This document shows, piece by piece, positions 22,936 through 35,748 of a DNA stretch of 64,000 nt. The notes beneath the pieces were generated by a model that saw nothing but the letters and a program-made list of their open reading frames with translations, was not told the origin of the DNA and ran no database searches. Source of the DNA: Hoplostethus atlanticus (lineage: Eukaryota > Chordata > Actinopteri > Trachichthyiformes > Trachichthyidae). The translations under genes and the position numbers were made by a program. Within the stretch, counting starts at the first letter, position 1; every line of letters starts with the position of its first letter. The stretch is taken from positions 2,893,001 through 2,957,000 of the forward strand of contig JAXDDX010000041.1 of assembly GCA_034670405.1 (NCBI GenBank), in the 5' to 3' direction.

Positions 22936-24540
22936 GTTGATAATATTTATATATGTTAGTGTTATGGTGACATTAGGCTATAGTTAACCGAGAGAGCCTA
23001 TGGTTCTGTCTATCTAATACCTGTTAATTAGCATCATTGAAGCAATTGTGTAACCTGCTATCTTATTTTATAAATGTATAAGGATTCCTCACCTTAATGC
23101 CTGCATTTCAACTTAGTATAGCAGACAGAGTGGTTGTTGTAACAGCTGAAAACAAATTCTCTAGATAAAGTTCAAAGAAAGAAAAAAATATGCGAAGCCC
23201 ATATAGTTCTAGAGCCAGGGAGCGTCAATAAGTAGATTGCGGAACTGTATAATATAATGCTGATATCTGATAGGCTGCAGTTTTAGCCAATCAGTTGTGC
23301 CTTCATTGTTGTCGGACAATTCTGATTGGTTAAACTTTGGCCTGGGTCTGCCTCCTGTGGTGTGCGTTCGGTTACAAATACAGGGTGCACCGGAAAACTA
23401 AAGCCACTATATTGGTCAGAAAAAGAGTCTGCCACAGTCTCTGATTTAATCTCAACTCATATTTTTTCCAAATTACAATAAAAGCCTAACATTTTTAATT
23501 ACCTTTCTTCGTACATTATGAGAAAAAAACGCATGCTTGCTATTAAATGTGATTATATATTATATTCAAGAAACTGTACAGTAGGTACCCAGTTTAGGTA
23601 CCTTGAACAGATGATGATGTGACACTTGGTCTTTTGGATTCTAGCACTAAAATTTACTTGGCTATATGATTTAACTAAAATATATTTATTCTACATTTTA
23701 CAAGATTTATGTGCTTCAAAGCATATATAAAATCCTAATCATAAAATCTGAAGGGTGTTAAAATATTATTTATTTATCTAGCAATTTTTAAGCATTTATT
23801 TTTTAAATAAATAAATAAATACATAACTTAAAGCCTCTACAACAACAATAATATTAATATTAATAATAATATATGTGCTTTATGTAATGTTTTTGATCTT
23901 TTTAATCTTTTGTTTCTTATATTATTTATTTATTTATTTTCTTTTAACTACTTTTACTCTTGTGAATGTACTTCCTGGGTTTTATCTCTCGCTCTAAATT
24001 TCACTACTCTTGTATTTATGCCCTCCTCATTCTCTAAGGATAGTCTCAAAGTCAAACTGAAACAATTTCCCAGCTTTTAGTTTTAGTTCTAGTTTTAGTT
24101 TAGTAGGGTAAGCATCTCCTTTAGGATATGAACATCCCATCAAGCCACAGAATATCAAACTCTCACCACCAGGTGGCAACCCATAACCATCTGTTACCAT
24201 ATGAATCAGCAGGAGGAGCACACTTGCTATCTTGAGATGCTCATTATCTCTGCAGACAGATTAACAATTTGGTATTTGGGTAAATCTAAACCCTAAGATT
24301 TTTCCTGTTGGCAAGGAATTCCCAGGAACAGGCCGAGTCACTCATGCTTATCCAAAGTTCACCGAAAAACCATGAATGGTTCTTTCATTATTACATTACA
24401 CCATGCAGTGGGATTACACTTCCCTCTCTCAAATGCAGTGGACAGAAGGTCATTAGACCAGGAAACATGATGCAGCCATCAGCTGATTGTGTGTAAGCAA
24501 ACATTTCCTTCCTCTTGCTCTGCTAAATCAGTCACCAAAG
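22936..24540. other. Region upstream of rdh12l without a recognised gene
   Basis: This AT-rich DNA should contain the promoter and first exon of the minus-strand retinol dehydrogenase gene. Short ATG-plus-donor candidates (for example near 23519) do not fit the phase of the next exon, so I do not call one. ATTT runs are frequent at 23760-23940. Confidence 0.4.
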
Positions 24541-24700
24541 GAGTACATGAGTGTGCATGTGGGTGTGGGTGTGTGTGTTATTTGTGTGCCTGTGTGCATG
24601 CATACATCTGTGTATATGTGTGTGAGAGAGATACAGTGCTAGAGGGAGAGAGAGAGAGAGACAGACAGACAGAAAGACAGAGAGAAAGAGGTGTTTGTTT
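24541..24700 (+). repeat. TG-rich and GA-rich microsatellite block
   Basis: A degenerate GTGTGT tract at about 24550-24625 is followed by a purine (GA/GACA) tract at 24645-24690. Confidence 0.8.
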
Positions 24701-25867
24701 GTGCGTATGTAGGACACAATTAGATCTGTCCTGATTAGAAAACTGCAGGATTTCCCATTTTAGTACAAAGCTAAATCAAGTTTGTGTGCACCTATGCTGA
24801 TTGCATTGTTTCCTCCCCCACTTTAGCTTCCCTTTCCGTGTTTATTTAAGCAGTAAGTGGTGGCAAGTGGCCGCTGAGTAATTCTTTACATATTACAATG
24901 TGACTTAGTGTAAATGCATTACACTAAATCACCCTAATTATATGACAGGCGCTCGATGGTTCAGTAGGAAACCAAATGCATGTACACATGAGTTATACAT
25001 TCCAGTGAAATATGAATATCAGACAATCCAGTAAAGTCTTGCGATATTTTGTGTTTGTGATACAATGAACTATTTGTTTATTTCTCTATCATTTGTATGT
25101 GCATTTCCTCTCTCCTTTATGTTTGAAGTTGTGGATAGGCTACTGTTTGTCATAGGCTGAAAAAACATCAGCCATAACAGTTTATTTAAGCTATCGCCAC
25201 ATCAGCAGCTTCCCAGAGGCCAAAGACAATGGAGAGGCAAAAGGATGCACTGTTGTGGACCTATTCAATAAACTATGAGAACAATCCATTAGCTATAATG
25301 AGACTATTAAACCTGTTTATCATTGGCAGATGGGAGGCAAAATGATGATGTTTTTATTCTTCACATTCTTCATAAAAAAAACCTCCACTGATAAACAAAT
25401 GAAACCTATCCTGTATCAATACAGCCACGAACCGCCCAGGTGAACCAACAATGGTATTTCTTTTTATTTATTTTGCTGTTAATTTAGGACATAAGCCAGC
25501 TAAAATACAGGCTTGGTAATATAGACTCATTCTGCTCAGGAGTAAGACAAAATATTTGGACTAGCTGAACTAAATTACATTCCAGAGAGAGACGTTATGA
25601 TATCCCAATAAACTCTGCATAGAAATATAGCTGTTTGCTCAGCTTGTGTAACCTTGTACAACCTCTTGCCCTTACAGACGTTTATCCTGGAATGAAAGAA
25701 AATGCATTCAAGGTCAGTGCAACATCTCCCAGTTACTAACCCACCTACTACGGCACCATCTGCCTCTAGATGGCAATAGCACCAAGTACAATTTCTAAAC
25801 TGACTAAAGCATGATATTTATATCTCCTCACACTAGACAGTTATTTTCACATTCTTTCTTATTATTT
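24701..25867. other. Intergenic sequence
   Basis: No gene, RNA or repeat that I can name. Confidence 0.5.
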
Positions 25868-26005
25868 TAAAGACTTTTTTTGGTGGCAGTTTTTGCCTTT
25901 ATTTGGATAGTGATAGAGAGGAGGGATGACAAAGGTCCCAGGTCGAACCCACGACGTCATGCTTACATGGTACTTAGACCACTGAGTCACGAGTCACGCC
26001 CCTAT
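25868..26005. repeat. Interspersed repeat fragment of a common teleost type
   Basis: The block has TTTGCCTTTATTTGGATAGT, then GAGAGGAGGGATGACAAAGG, then a GGTCGAACCCACGACGTCA box. I associate this layout with a widespread fish repeat in which the last part resembles a tRNA T arm. The family name is uncertain. Confidence 0.4.
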
Positions 26006-27844
26006 ATTATTCTACAGAAGAATTTTATAATAATAATTATATATATATATAATTTAATAATATGGTACATCGATGCTGCTTGGCTCTCATCATGCCAAAC
26101 ATCATGTCACACCAATGCACATGACACCACAGGCCCGTTTTTGACCCCGACCTCATTCTGACATTAGTTTACCCTTTGAGCGGTGGTGGAGCCGGCAGAG
26201 CAAGCAGCCGCAGTGTTTACATTATACCAATATATCTCACAGGCCACAACCCCTACTGCCTCCCCTGACACAGAAGCAGGCAGCTAGCAGTCTTTTGTTT
26301 TAAAAAAAAAAAAGCAAACTCTCTACAAATCTACAAAACCACAAAGTATCAGAAGCTGTCACATCCTCTCGCAGTGCAACCATAGCCTCCCACCCCTGTT
26401 TTTACTCTGCAGAAAACCTTTGTCGGTTCATCTTTGTGTCGCTATCACTCGCATTTTGTTTAGGCTGTCTTTTTTGTCTGTGCCTCTGCACCTGCATCTG
26501 TACCCCCTCGTGTCTCGGTATTGGATTTCCCACCCTCTTAGCCTCCCCTCCTCACCCCTCTGAGTGGTTATATAACACATAAACGTTTCCCTTCAATCGC
26601 TGAGACCATTCCCATGTACTGATCCGATCTCAACTGCTGCCTTTTTCAACTGCTCCATCATTTCCTTCAGATACCAATCTATACCTAATTGCGTGTTTTC
26701 TTCTGTTTTTTACAGTGGTCATGTTTTGCACCAGATGACTACACCCTTTCATCTCTGCACTGCGCTGTTGACTGACAAACATTGCGGTTTTTTAACCTTG
26801 CCTACATTGGTTTCCTTGATAATGGAGCAGAGGCCTTTTTCTCACCAGTTTTCTCGGGTCATTTAGATGCAACGCTGGCTGACAGACATCTGAGTCAACA
26901 CTCTCTTTCTTTTGCTTTTCTCAAGGTCATTTAAAGGTTATCCTGTTGTTGTTGCAGGCCGGGATTAATCTTTGAGGGACGGAAAGCGATCCTCCCTTTG
27001 GTCCCAGAGAGACGTATCTCAATAATACAATTTGTTCAAGAAAAAACAGTTTTCTGTTATATTGCACTTCCCCTCATGGCTGCAAATATACTTTTGGGTA
27101 TAAATGTAGAAGTTGTGGTTGGCCTTATCTTCTCGCTCCACGTAGCACCCCTGCTGTAACCCAAATCTCTCCTGTGAGAGAAGCAATTATACAGCACAGA
27201 GGGGATTATGGATCATGCAATTAATCTCCAACATGGGATTCATGTATATTCTATACCTGGTTCATATACTTGAACAAGAATCCAGTATACTCTGGCAGTG
27301 TTTCCTGCATTCCCCAGCTAGGAGTACCAAACGCAGTTCAAGAAACATTTCCTTGCCCTTCCAGTAACTTCACGTCAAACCAGCCTATACTTGACCTTCT
27401 TCCAGAGAAAGTGACTATCCATTCTGTGTCCTTCCTTCCTCATTATGCTTAGCTTGTAAGTGCTTGTGAACCTGAACACAAATACCATGTTAGCCAATGA
27501 GACGCCCCAGATGTCTTCACCAGAAACATTGCATAATCCATTTATCTGTAGATGCCCCACCTCCAACACGTCTTCCTCTCAAACACATCTTTTGATCTTT
27601 GCTGTTTCATCTCGTTGGCCGTGTGTTTCTTCCATCGCAAGCAACACCTCTGTGCCACTTTGTCACAGAAAATTGGGAAAGTGAAGGTGAGCAGACAGTC
27701 ATTAGGGCCCTGCGACGAGGCCCGGGAAACAGTGCTATATATAGAGCTGTCTCAAGGAGTCAATATTGTAGGTCACTGCTGTGCTCTGCTGGGGAAGGGT
27801 AACCCGTTTTAATGGCCGCTTTATGACAACGGAGAACGGATATT
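26006..27844. other. Intergenic sequence
   Basis: No gene seen. An AT dinucleotide tract at 26035-26060 and an A run near 26300 are the only simple features. Confidence 0.5.
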
Positions 27845-28231
27845 TCAGTGTGAGAGTCTGTGAGTGTCATTCAACAGTAAGGATTTGAAATAACATGGTG
27901 GGATTGGAGGTGGATTGGATGCTTTGCTGACTCTCCAGACGTCTTGTAACTGATGTAACGACCTGCCATCGCATGGGATTAGTTTGTTTATAATCAGCTG
28001 GCTCAAGATTTTTGTTCTTAACAAGCAGACAGGTAAAGGGGCATCAAGTAGTCCAGGAATTTTATCGATCTCTATCGTCAAACCAAGGAACTGGCACAAC
28101 ATCCTCAGGCCCAGCTTACAGCGGTCTGCAATCGACATAAATAATAAAGTCACAATAGAGAGATCCAACAGAAACATCCAGTGAAAAGGTAAAGGAAATC
28201 TCAGGACCTGATGAAATAATCGTTGCGTCAC
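27845..28231 (-). pseudogene. 128-codon open frame, possible reverse-transcriptase relic
   Basis: The minus-strand frame contains a QFLGLTIEIDKIPG segment. It resembles the FLG(I/L)xIDxxxxxxxLP step found in DIRS and related reverse transcriptases, but lacks a catalytic YxDD in the same frame. No splice context or neighbouring gene supports a cellular gene. It is a weak call and could be chance. Confidence 0.2.
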
Positions 28232-28458
28232 TGGTATTGATCAACAACGCTCTCAAACCCCCAGTGATATAGTGTGGTGCAGTAAAAACCTTTAATGGGA
28301 TGTAGTGGGACCTCAGATTGCTTTATGATATTGAGCAGGGAGAGAGATATTTTCCTTGCTGTGTTTTTTCCATGAGTGTATCAATGAGCCTGCGGTATCT
28401 TTACATCCCCTTGCCTCATGACACGTTTATTCCCCTTGTAGCCTCAAAGTCATCTTTG

Positions 28459-28680
28459 CATTACATTACATTACAGTCATTTAGCAGACACTTTTATCCA
28501 AAGCGACTTACAATAAGTGCATTCAACATAGATAGGCATGAGAACTACTAGTCACCAGAAATCATAAGTGCATTTCCTTCCTAAACAAGCAACTAAGAGC
28601 AGAACCAGTGCTAAGGTAAAAGTGCAATAAGTTAGCTACCTACTTTTTATTTAAACAAATGAGACCAATAAGTGAAGCAA
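28459..28680 (-). repeat. SINE/LINE tail of the AAGCGTCTGC type, plus flanking repeat
   Basis: The minus strand reads TGTAAGTCGCTTTGGATAAA and then AGTGTCTGCTAAATGACTGT, followed by a TAATG-type tail (28459-28478). This is the 3' end shared by many teleost tRNA-derived SINEs and their partner LINEs. The following 150 bases (28530-28680) also look repeat-derived. Another copy of the tail is at 47885-47935. Confidence 0.65.
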
Positions 28681-28854
28681 GAGCTAATAAACAAGAGCTA
28701 ATAAACAAGAGTTAATAAACAAGAGCTAATAAACAAGAGTTAATAAACAAGAGTTAATAAACAAGAGCTAATAAACAAGAGCTAATAAACAAGAGTTAAT
28801 AAACAAGAGTTAATAAACAAGAGTTAATAAACAAGAGCTAATAAACAAGAGCTC
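28681..28854 (+). repeat. 14-bp minisatellite, about 12 units
   Basis: The unit is GAG(C/T)TAATAAACAA, repeated about 12 times without length change. One position alternates C or T in the order C C T C T T C C T T T C, so units have been shuffled by local exchange. Confidence 0.95.
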
Positions 28855-29321
28855 AGACAAAGTGTCAAATAACACACACTGTACATGGGAGTGGCACCAT
28901 CCTTATATCGCTCCACTACCATTACAGCTATATATCATCCAGCTAACTGCACTAACAGTCATACAGTACAAAATGTCCCAGTGCTGTGAAAGATCGGCCC
29001 TCACCAGGATCCAATGTCATCGCCCCGCTGCAGCTTCCTCTCCCTGCAGACAGATACGGTGCAGGTTGCTAAGTACTCTAACTTTATCCAGTACTGAGTG
29101 GTAAACAACTTAACAGCAGTAATCCATCATACTCAATCGCTCAACAGGTGAGCAACTGGTGTCTGCCTTGCTACCCACAATAAAATGTACAGGGAGTAGT
29201 AAAGTAGTTATATAGATAGTGACCGTTGCCCTGTTGCATGTGTGAGGGATGTCAGAAATCAGAAGATCATGATTTATCACAAAAAGAAGTTTAAGACATT
29301 TTGTTGAACAGGGATTTCTTC

Positions 29322-29810
29322 ATGATTTCTTTGCTCTATCCCTGATCCTGATCTGGCTTTGGAACATTTTTCTCATTTAAGCATACTGCTGACAGTGATG
29401 CTCCATATAGGAAATTCAGAGTAGTTAGTAGAGACAAAGCATGGGCCACAGCCAAGGCTACTGGCTCCCTGATTGGCAGACCTTCAGGCAGCAAAGCAAA
29501 ATCTGACTTTTACTTGAATTCTCCTGCATTTTCCAATAGAAATGAAGTCTGAAGTCTCTAAAAATAACTTCACAACTTCACTCCCTGAGGCTTTTTAATC
29601 ATCGTTTTAACTCCTCAGGCTATCTATTCTACACTAGTGACACGACAGCATCAGTAGAAGATGTATTAGCTGCTTTATATTCTATGTGAATAGTGTCCTG
29701 CAGCCACAGCAGTCAGGATTTAGACCAGGCTATTGTACAGTAACAGCTGCAAGCCTTGTAATGGCTGATATCGTTAACGCTCTTGATAAAAACCAACAGA
29801 GCCCTTTCAA
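29322..29810 (+). pseudogene. Decayed LINE ORF2 fragment
   Basis: Pieces in changing frames resemble the segment between endonuclease and reverse transcriptase of a fish non-LTR retrotransposon: text like KHGPQPRLLAP and KSDFYLNSP, then QQSGFRPGYCTVTAASLVMA at 29704-29766, where LINEs have GFRPGxST. Several stops and frame changes make it non-functional. Confidence 0.55.
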
Positions 29811-31368
29811 GTGTTGTCGCCATTTTGGGGCTTTTGGACATTTTCCAGACGCCTTTTTTTCTGCCTTTGGCGAAAATGAATGGGATATTTGGATCCCATT
29901 TGTTATTTTCTTAAAATGGATAAAATAATGAAAGTAGAAATGACATATGGCGAAGATATTACACATTTTAACGCATTACACAATTAAAAAAAATATATCT
30001 TGCAAACAACTAGATGTTGTGTTATCTTCGGGACACAAAGGACAAACTATAGCTAGCGCTTTCAATTTTCTTCATCGCACTCTCAAAACCCATCAGAATA
30101 CACCTCAACAAATAGAGAAATGCATAATGGAGGAGCTCTGGGCTCCAGGCACCAGGGACTGCCATGGATGATTGGCCTGAAAAAAAAACACTCGAAGGGT
30201 GAATAATAGTGGTGCAGCTCCCTGCTACAATAGCAAAACACCCTGTGACCTTTCCTGTCCCCTTCCTGTGCCCAACAGGCTTCTCCACAGACGGAGATCC
30301 AAAAATACATAAACTGAGCGCAGATGATACATCGGGTCGAATTGGACTGGGGACACTATTTTCTACGTAACCTGAGTGGGTTACATTTGAGACTCAGCTG
30401 ACTCTGAAGTACACATCTCTGTTGATACTTTACAGTACATTCAGCATATACATCGTATACATTTTGACTCCTAGATTTAACCGGTTGCCCTTGTTATATC
30501 ATCATCATCATACAGCACAATAGGGTACATTCATGCCTGATACATTATACAGTATATGTAGCCCTTACATACTCCCCACATATTGCATACTGTATTTGCC
30601 CATTGGAAGTTACAAGGAATGATCTGGTAACTATTTAGCTGGGACACATTAGAGTTTTGTTTCACAATATACTGATTTGGTTCTACTGTATAACATCCAG
30701 GAAAGAAATGCCTGCAGTACCAATGCAGCATATCTGCAGGATGAATGCATGAAGAGGGACTTTAACACTGGCTACAACTGTATACATCTGGATAGTGTAT
30801 GTTAGCTAGACAGCTGGTTAATGGTATAAATCTTGTTCTCTGTGGGGTGAAAAGTATGTGCGGCAGGTCAACGCTCACTGAAACCCTGACTGTGGGTTGC
30901 TGTAGTGTCCCAATGAACTCCGCTAGGACGCACTTTTTTGATTTCTGATGTAACAGGTTGGAATTCTGATGTTCTCCTTTCACGGATTACATTATGTAAG
31001 ACCTCACATAATCCCAGCTTGTATTTAAACTAGATTTCAGCACCGTTCAAATTGATTAAAAAGGACAGAGCTACGAACAAGCCGCCGGTTTGCAGTGGGT
31101 TTCAAATGTTTCTGAAAATGTACATCATGCATATATCATATTTTGATATGTAGAATTATTGATAATATGTTTTATTGGCGCTATATGAGAACATTGAAAC
31201 ACCGGTTGGCTGACTGCATCACTGCTCATGTGCGTTCTGCAAATTTGCTATATTTTACCCACTGCAATGAAACCAGTAATATTCCAGATCAGATGCTATA
31301 GAGAAGGTGCAGGCAGCACATTACACACTGAACCAAATACCAGTATGTAGAACAACTGGTAGAGTTAC

Positions 31369-31369
<1 letters not shown>
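29811..31369. other. Intergenic sequence
   Basis: I see no gene or namable repeat in this stretch. Confidence 0.45.

Positions 31370-31433
<64 letters not shown>
31370..31433 (+). repeat. (CA)n microsatellite, about 31 uninterrupted units
   Basis: A perfect CA dinucleotide run. Confidence 0.98.
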
Positions 31434-31435
<2 letters not shown>

Positions 31436-32256
31436 TGTGGTGTTAACCTGAGTTTCTGAGGTAATAATGTAACACTCCACATCCTGCATGCAGGAGATGA
31501 ACAACAACTACTAATTCTATATCAAAATGTATTTGAGGCTGATCTATACAATTCTTTTTTTTATCATTTGTGTATCTGATCTTTAACTGCCCTTCAACAT
31601 TGCGATGCAGGATCACGTCTCCTCTCCACAGTTTTGTCATTGTCAAAAGGAGATGCGGTAGACTGCAACGGACGCGTCAAGACCTCGTTTCTATTCATTC
31701 GACACATTCACACAAAACGAGCTGCAGAGCCAGATGGAGAGAAAACCGGTCTCTTGAAAGAAACTCAGAGCACAAGGCTTAGAGGGGAGAGAGACAGAGA
31801 CAGAGAGAGAGAGAGAGTGAGATTAGAGCCTAACTAGCAGGGTGAATGAGATCTGCATCTGAATGAGAGACTAAGAAGAAACCGGATTTCAACTGTGATC
31901 CGTGGCGCTTCTCTTTAGCCTAGCAGGGGAAAACTGGCCATTGTAATTCCATTCATGTCCTGGCCGTGAATGCTCGACCCTCAGGGGATATTCAGGTCAC
32001 ACTCTTCATCCATCATAAGATGCTGAACACACACACACTATCAGCAAGGAACCTGTACTGACTTTATAGGTTCCTTGACCATCACCATGAACAAGCCAGA
32101 ACACTATGGCTGAATGTTTTACTCTCGTTTTACTCTTTCCATTCCCACTAATTTCCCCAATTAGAAATAAGACTTTTACATTTATGAAAACCCCTGTGGA
32201 TAATCAATGCATCAGTCCTAAACCCTCTTTAACTCTCCTGTGCCATACAGAAACAA
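31434..32256. other. Intergenic sequence with a short GA tract
   Basis: No gene. A GAGACAGAGA-type purine tract lies at about 31787-31822. Confidence 0.45.
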
Positions 32257-32600
32257 TGAATCAGAATCAGTTTTATTGCCAAATATGTTATGTCACATAC
32301 AAGGAATTTGACGCATTTGGTGCATAACAATAAACATAGCAAGAGAAAAATAAAAACAAAACAAGAATAAAAGCAAGTACTGTAAAAGGTAAAGGTCAAG
32401 AATACAATATAAAATACAATATCAAATATAAAATGGACATGGATTTTGGAGCAGGGCCAATCCAGCCAATCCTCCCGTTTTTTCTGCTTGGACAAATCAA
32501 AATATCCACTGTGTTGTAAACAAGGTACAAATCCATGCAATGCCTTGTTTCAATATACAACATGAAAATAAAAAAATAACTCTGGGACATGAACATGGTT
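32257..32600 (-). mobile_element. LINE 3' end (Rex1/CR1-like), 5' truncated
   Basis: On the minus strand the sequence ends with TGGCAATAAAACTGATTCTG and a GATTC-type terminal repeat (32257-32270). It is preceded by TTGTATGTG and a long AT-rich 3' untranslated part. This is the standard end of Rex1-related LINEs in teleosts. Confidence 0.6.
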
Positions 32601-33614
32601 GTGCATAATACAAGGTTAACACATTGCCATGACTACTATTGCCTGTGATACTCATGTGAGATCACTCTTGCTCTCTTTACATAAGAGCTCTTTTAAAACG
32701 GTGTTGAATCACGGCGAGACTGGAGAGGACGCCGGGGTCTGTGGAAGATGTGAGCGGAATGCTAAAATCTGTGTTTTGCCGGGTCTTTGTTTGCTGATTC
32801 CCATTCGGCCGGCTCACACCAAGTGGGTGACGAAGAGGTGGTGACGAAGAGCCGAGAAGAAACGGTGCTGAATCAACCGATGTGCAGTGCAGAACGGCTG
32901 TCCCTCCTGAGAGGATACCCAGGTCACTACGGTGTCGATGAGGCTCTAAACGATCTACTGAGACGTATCTACATCTTGTTGTCATATTTTTTGAAAACGG
33001 GAGTGGGGAGGGGGATTGGGGGATTATCTGTGTCACTGCAGACATTCTCCATTGCTTGCACTCATTCAGGCTTCAGCACACAAGCACACAATGAGGAGCT
33101 GGCCTTGTTTCTATGCCTCCGAGTTGCGGGGCAGACATCCCAAAGACAGACGGTGTTTGAGGGGATACTTGGCTCAGCGTTGTGCACCGTATGTACGCCG
33201 AATCCACCCAGCCATGAGTTCTGGCTCCCAGATACCCATCTCCCCTCTGGGTTACTGGCAAGGGAACATACTTAGTCCTAAGAGCCAAGAGCCAGACGGG
33301 AAAGTGTGTATGCATCTATGTGTGTTTGTGTGTGTGTGTGTGTGTGTTATGCCCGGGGAGGAATGGGCAGCTACTTTGGGGGGGCAGGGGCTTACGGGTA
33401 CTGTGAGGGGGGTGCAAGATGTGTGAAAACCCCTTTGTGAGTTAATGCTATCTAGAGATGTAACTCGTCTGTTGTTTGCAGAGCGTGCTACCAAATGTTG
33501 AGACAATTTACAGAGCCCAGACCGAAACATTCCCACTGTCAGGTGGGAGAGTTGTCATTACATTCTCCATGTGCTCCTCAAACAGACTACCGTGTCTGCT
33601 ATTACCAATGTGGT
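32601..33614. other. Intergenic sequence
   Basis: No gene recognised. A TG microsatellite lies at 33321-33347. Overlapping open frames on both strands (32677-33426) show no domain and no splice support. Confidence 0.4.
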
Positions 33615-33960
33615 AAAAAAGTCTCCATCTTTGGTGCTCAGTGCTGTGGTGTTCCTCACTGCACTTCCCAGAGATCACCTGTCACTCAAACAGTGTGTCC
33701 AGCACTGTGACGTCTTTCTCCTTGGATTTTCTGTTGATGGAGTTTGAGTTTCTGTAGGTGGCGCTCTTTTCCTTCTCTGTTCAGCCACGGCGGCTATCGC
33801 TGCTCATGCTAACTACCCAGATCTTCTTCTGTTTATTGCAAACAAACTGCTGTTGCTGCTACTGAAAAATGTAAAACACATCACTTCCTGTGCATCAGAG
33901 ATTTTTGACACCGGATGTTTACAGCAAGTGTAAAAGCTTTCATGAACTGGCTACAGGTCA
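33615..33960 (-). repeat. Family X repeat, copy C (empty hAT target site)
   Basis: The reverse complement of this stretch matches copies A and B. It includes CTTCCCAGAGATCACCTGTC at 33664-33683, which corresponds to the sequence that in copy A is split by the hAT element. Here the 8-bp CTTCCCAG occurs once and uninterrupted. Confidence 0.7.
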
Positions 33961-35748
33961 GATCACTATTGTGTTCAATTGGTCAATTGGTGATAGAGAG
34001 TAAAATGAAGATTTGCTTAAATGGAAAATTTTTTAGAAACTTCGTTTTATGGAAACTATGGAAACTATTTTAGAAAATAGTTTCTAAGTCTGTTTCTATG
34101 CTGTTCAGTCTCATGGTGCTTAGCTAGCTGAGCGGCATCAACTGTCTTTTTTTTGCTGATGTCCTTGTTTTCTATACGACATCTAGATCCGTCTAAATCT
34201 GAATGGGTTTTAGTATGATAGACGGTAACGATGTCAGACATGAGTTACATAATACTGACATAATGCACATTCATTTTTAAAAGACAACTGATTAATGGCT
34301 GTGGGAAATGAACAGAGAGAGAGAACATTGATGACTGGACACCATTAGCGACATTTCCATGGGAACCTATCATAAAAAACTTTATACATATACAGTATAT
34401 AGTTAGTATAGTAGTTCAATTTTAAGACAGTACATGATCTGGTGCATCTGGGTATCTGGGTCCGTTATCACTTCCATGATGACTACTTAAGTTTCGCCCC
34501 ACTGACTGACTTTACCATGACCTTTATCCAGGAAATGCCCTGCAAAGGAAACTCCCACAGAAAGAAGAATATTTTTTTCCATATACTTGTCAACTCTGAT
34601 GTATAGCTTTGAAAAGTTTTTTTCATTACATTAAATAACTGTGGAGCAGACATGCATGCTTGGTGAAAGGCTTGATTAAGATTGTTTGAACCGCTGGGGA
34701 TACAAGCCTAACGACTGTTGGGCTAAAATAATAAGAATTAGGTCTAGGAGAAAAATGACATGCCATTAGGTCCGTCTACAGCAGATGTTCAATGGTGAAT
34801 GAGCTTGCAGTTTCACATGCACAGTCACAGCTAGTAGTGAATGTGTTCACTATAAGGCTTTGGATTTTGCTAAGACGCTTAATGGTGTCGCGTTCCATTT
34901 TAAGATAATGAGATCTACTTTCTAAGGACGGACCTTAAAGAACGACCTTGACACATAACTGACAGAGTGAATGATTCATTCACCAGCTCAGCATTTTATG
35001 ACAATGCTTTTCATTGTTTCCTAAAACAGTTCAGCAGTGAGGGAGTGCTGCATGGGATAAAAATGAAATTCCCTCATTTTGTCCAAGAGCCATAACTAAG
35101 CCTCAGGTGCAAAGCACAGCTGAATTAAAACAATTAAAGCTAGCATAATAGACAACAAATGCAGACCTTTGTTCCTTCGTAAGCATCTTAAGGAATATGC
35201 CAGTGGTTTGAGTAGAAGAATAGAAGAAGGAGGTATGTTGTTGTAATCCTTTGGGCTGAAAACAGGCTTTTGTTGTCACCCAAAATATTAGCCCCTGAAA
35301 CAACGCTTTAGTCAGTAAGGTGTAAGAACAAGTTTTCCCTTATTTATTGTGTGTTCAGTAATGCCCCTTTATTGACGTATTGTAAGAAACCATCCTTGAC
35401 TGGATTATACTTCACATTTGATGGACTAATAAAACTTCAACTAAAAGTTCAACCATGGCTGAAAGTTGGGCGTTATCAGAGAGAGTTTGATAGAGACAGC
35501 ACACACAAGACAAAAGGTTTGCTAAATTTGCTAAAAAATGTTTAACATTGCACATTCTTTTTGCACATGTACACACACACCTGACTTTCTATTGCTTTTT
35601 TTTACATTGCCATATTGTCTATATATTTATATTTATTGTATTGTTAAATATATTCTTATTTCTTGTAGTAGTTTTTAGTATATCTCCTAGTTTTAGCCCC
35701 CTTTTCCTTTTCGACCCTTAGCATAGTGATCACGTATACCACCTTGCA
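33961..35748. other. Intergenic sequence
   Basis: No gene seen. The last part (35530-35748), with TTGCACA and TTTATTGTA blocks, looks like LINE 3' untranslated sequence but cannot be named. Confidence 0.4.

Noticed and set aside
23500-23530. First exon of rdh12l at an ATG followed by a GT donor near 23519
   Set aside because: The resulting phase does not match the next exon and the peptide is too short and not hydrophobic.
27845-28231. A cellular protein gene of 128 residues
   Set aside because: There is no similarity to a known gene and no promoter or exon context; only a weak retroelement motif.
28681-28854. CRISPR-like array
   Set aside because: The 14-bp units are contiguous without spacers; this is a minisatellite in a vertebrate genome.
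31289-31507. Open frame encoding a long Cys-Val repeat
   Set aside because: It is only the translation of the CA microsatellite.
32677-33426. Overlapping long frames as a possible gene
   Set aside because: Frames are open on both strands, no domain is recognisable, and no splice-linked partner was found.
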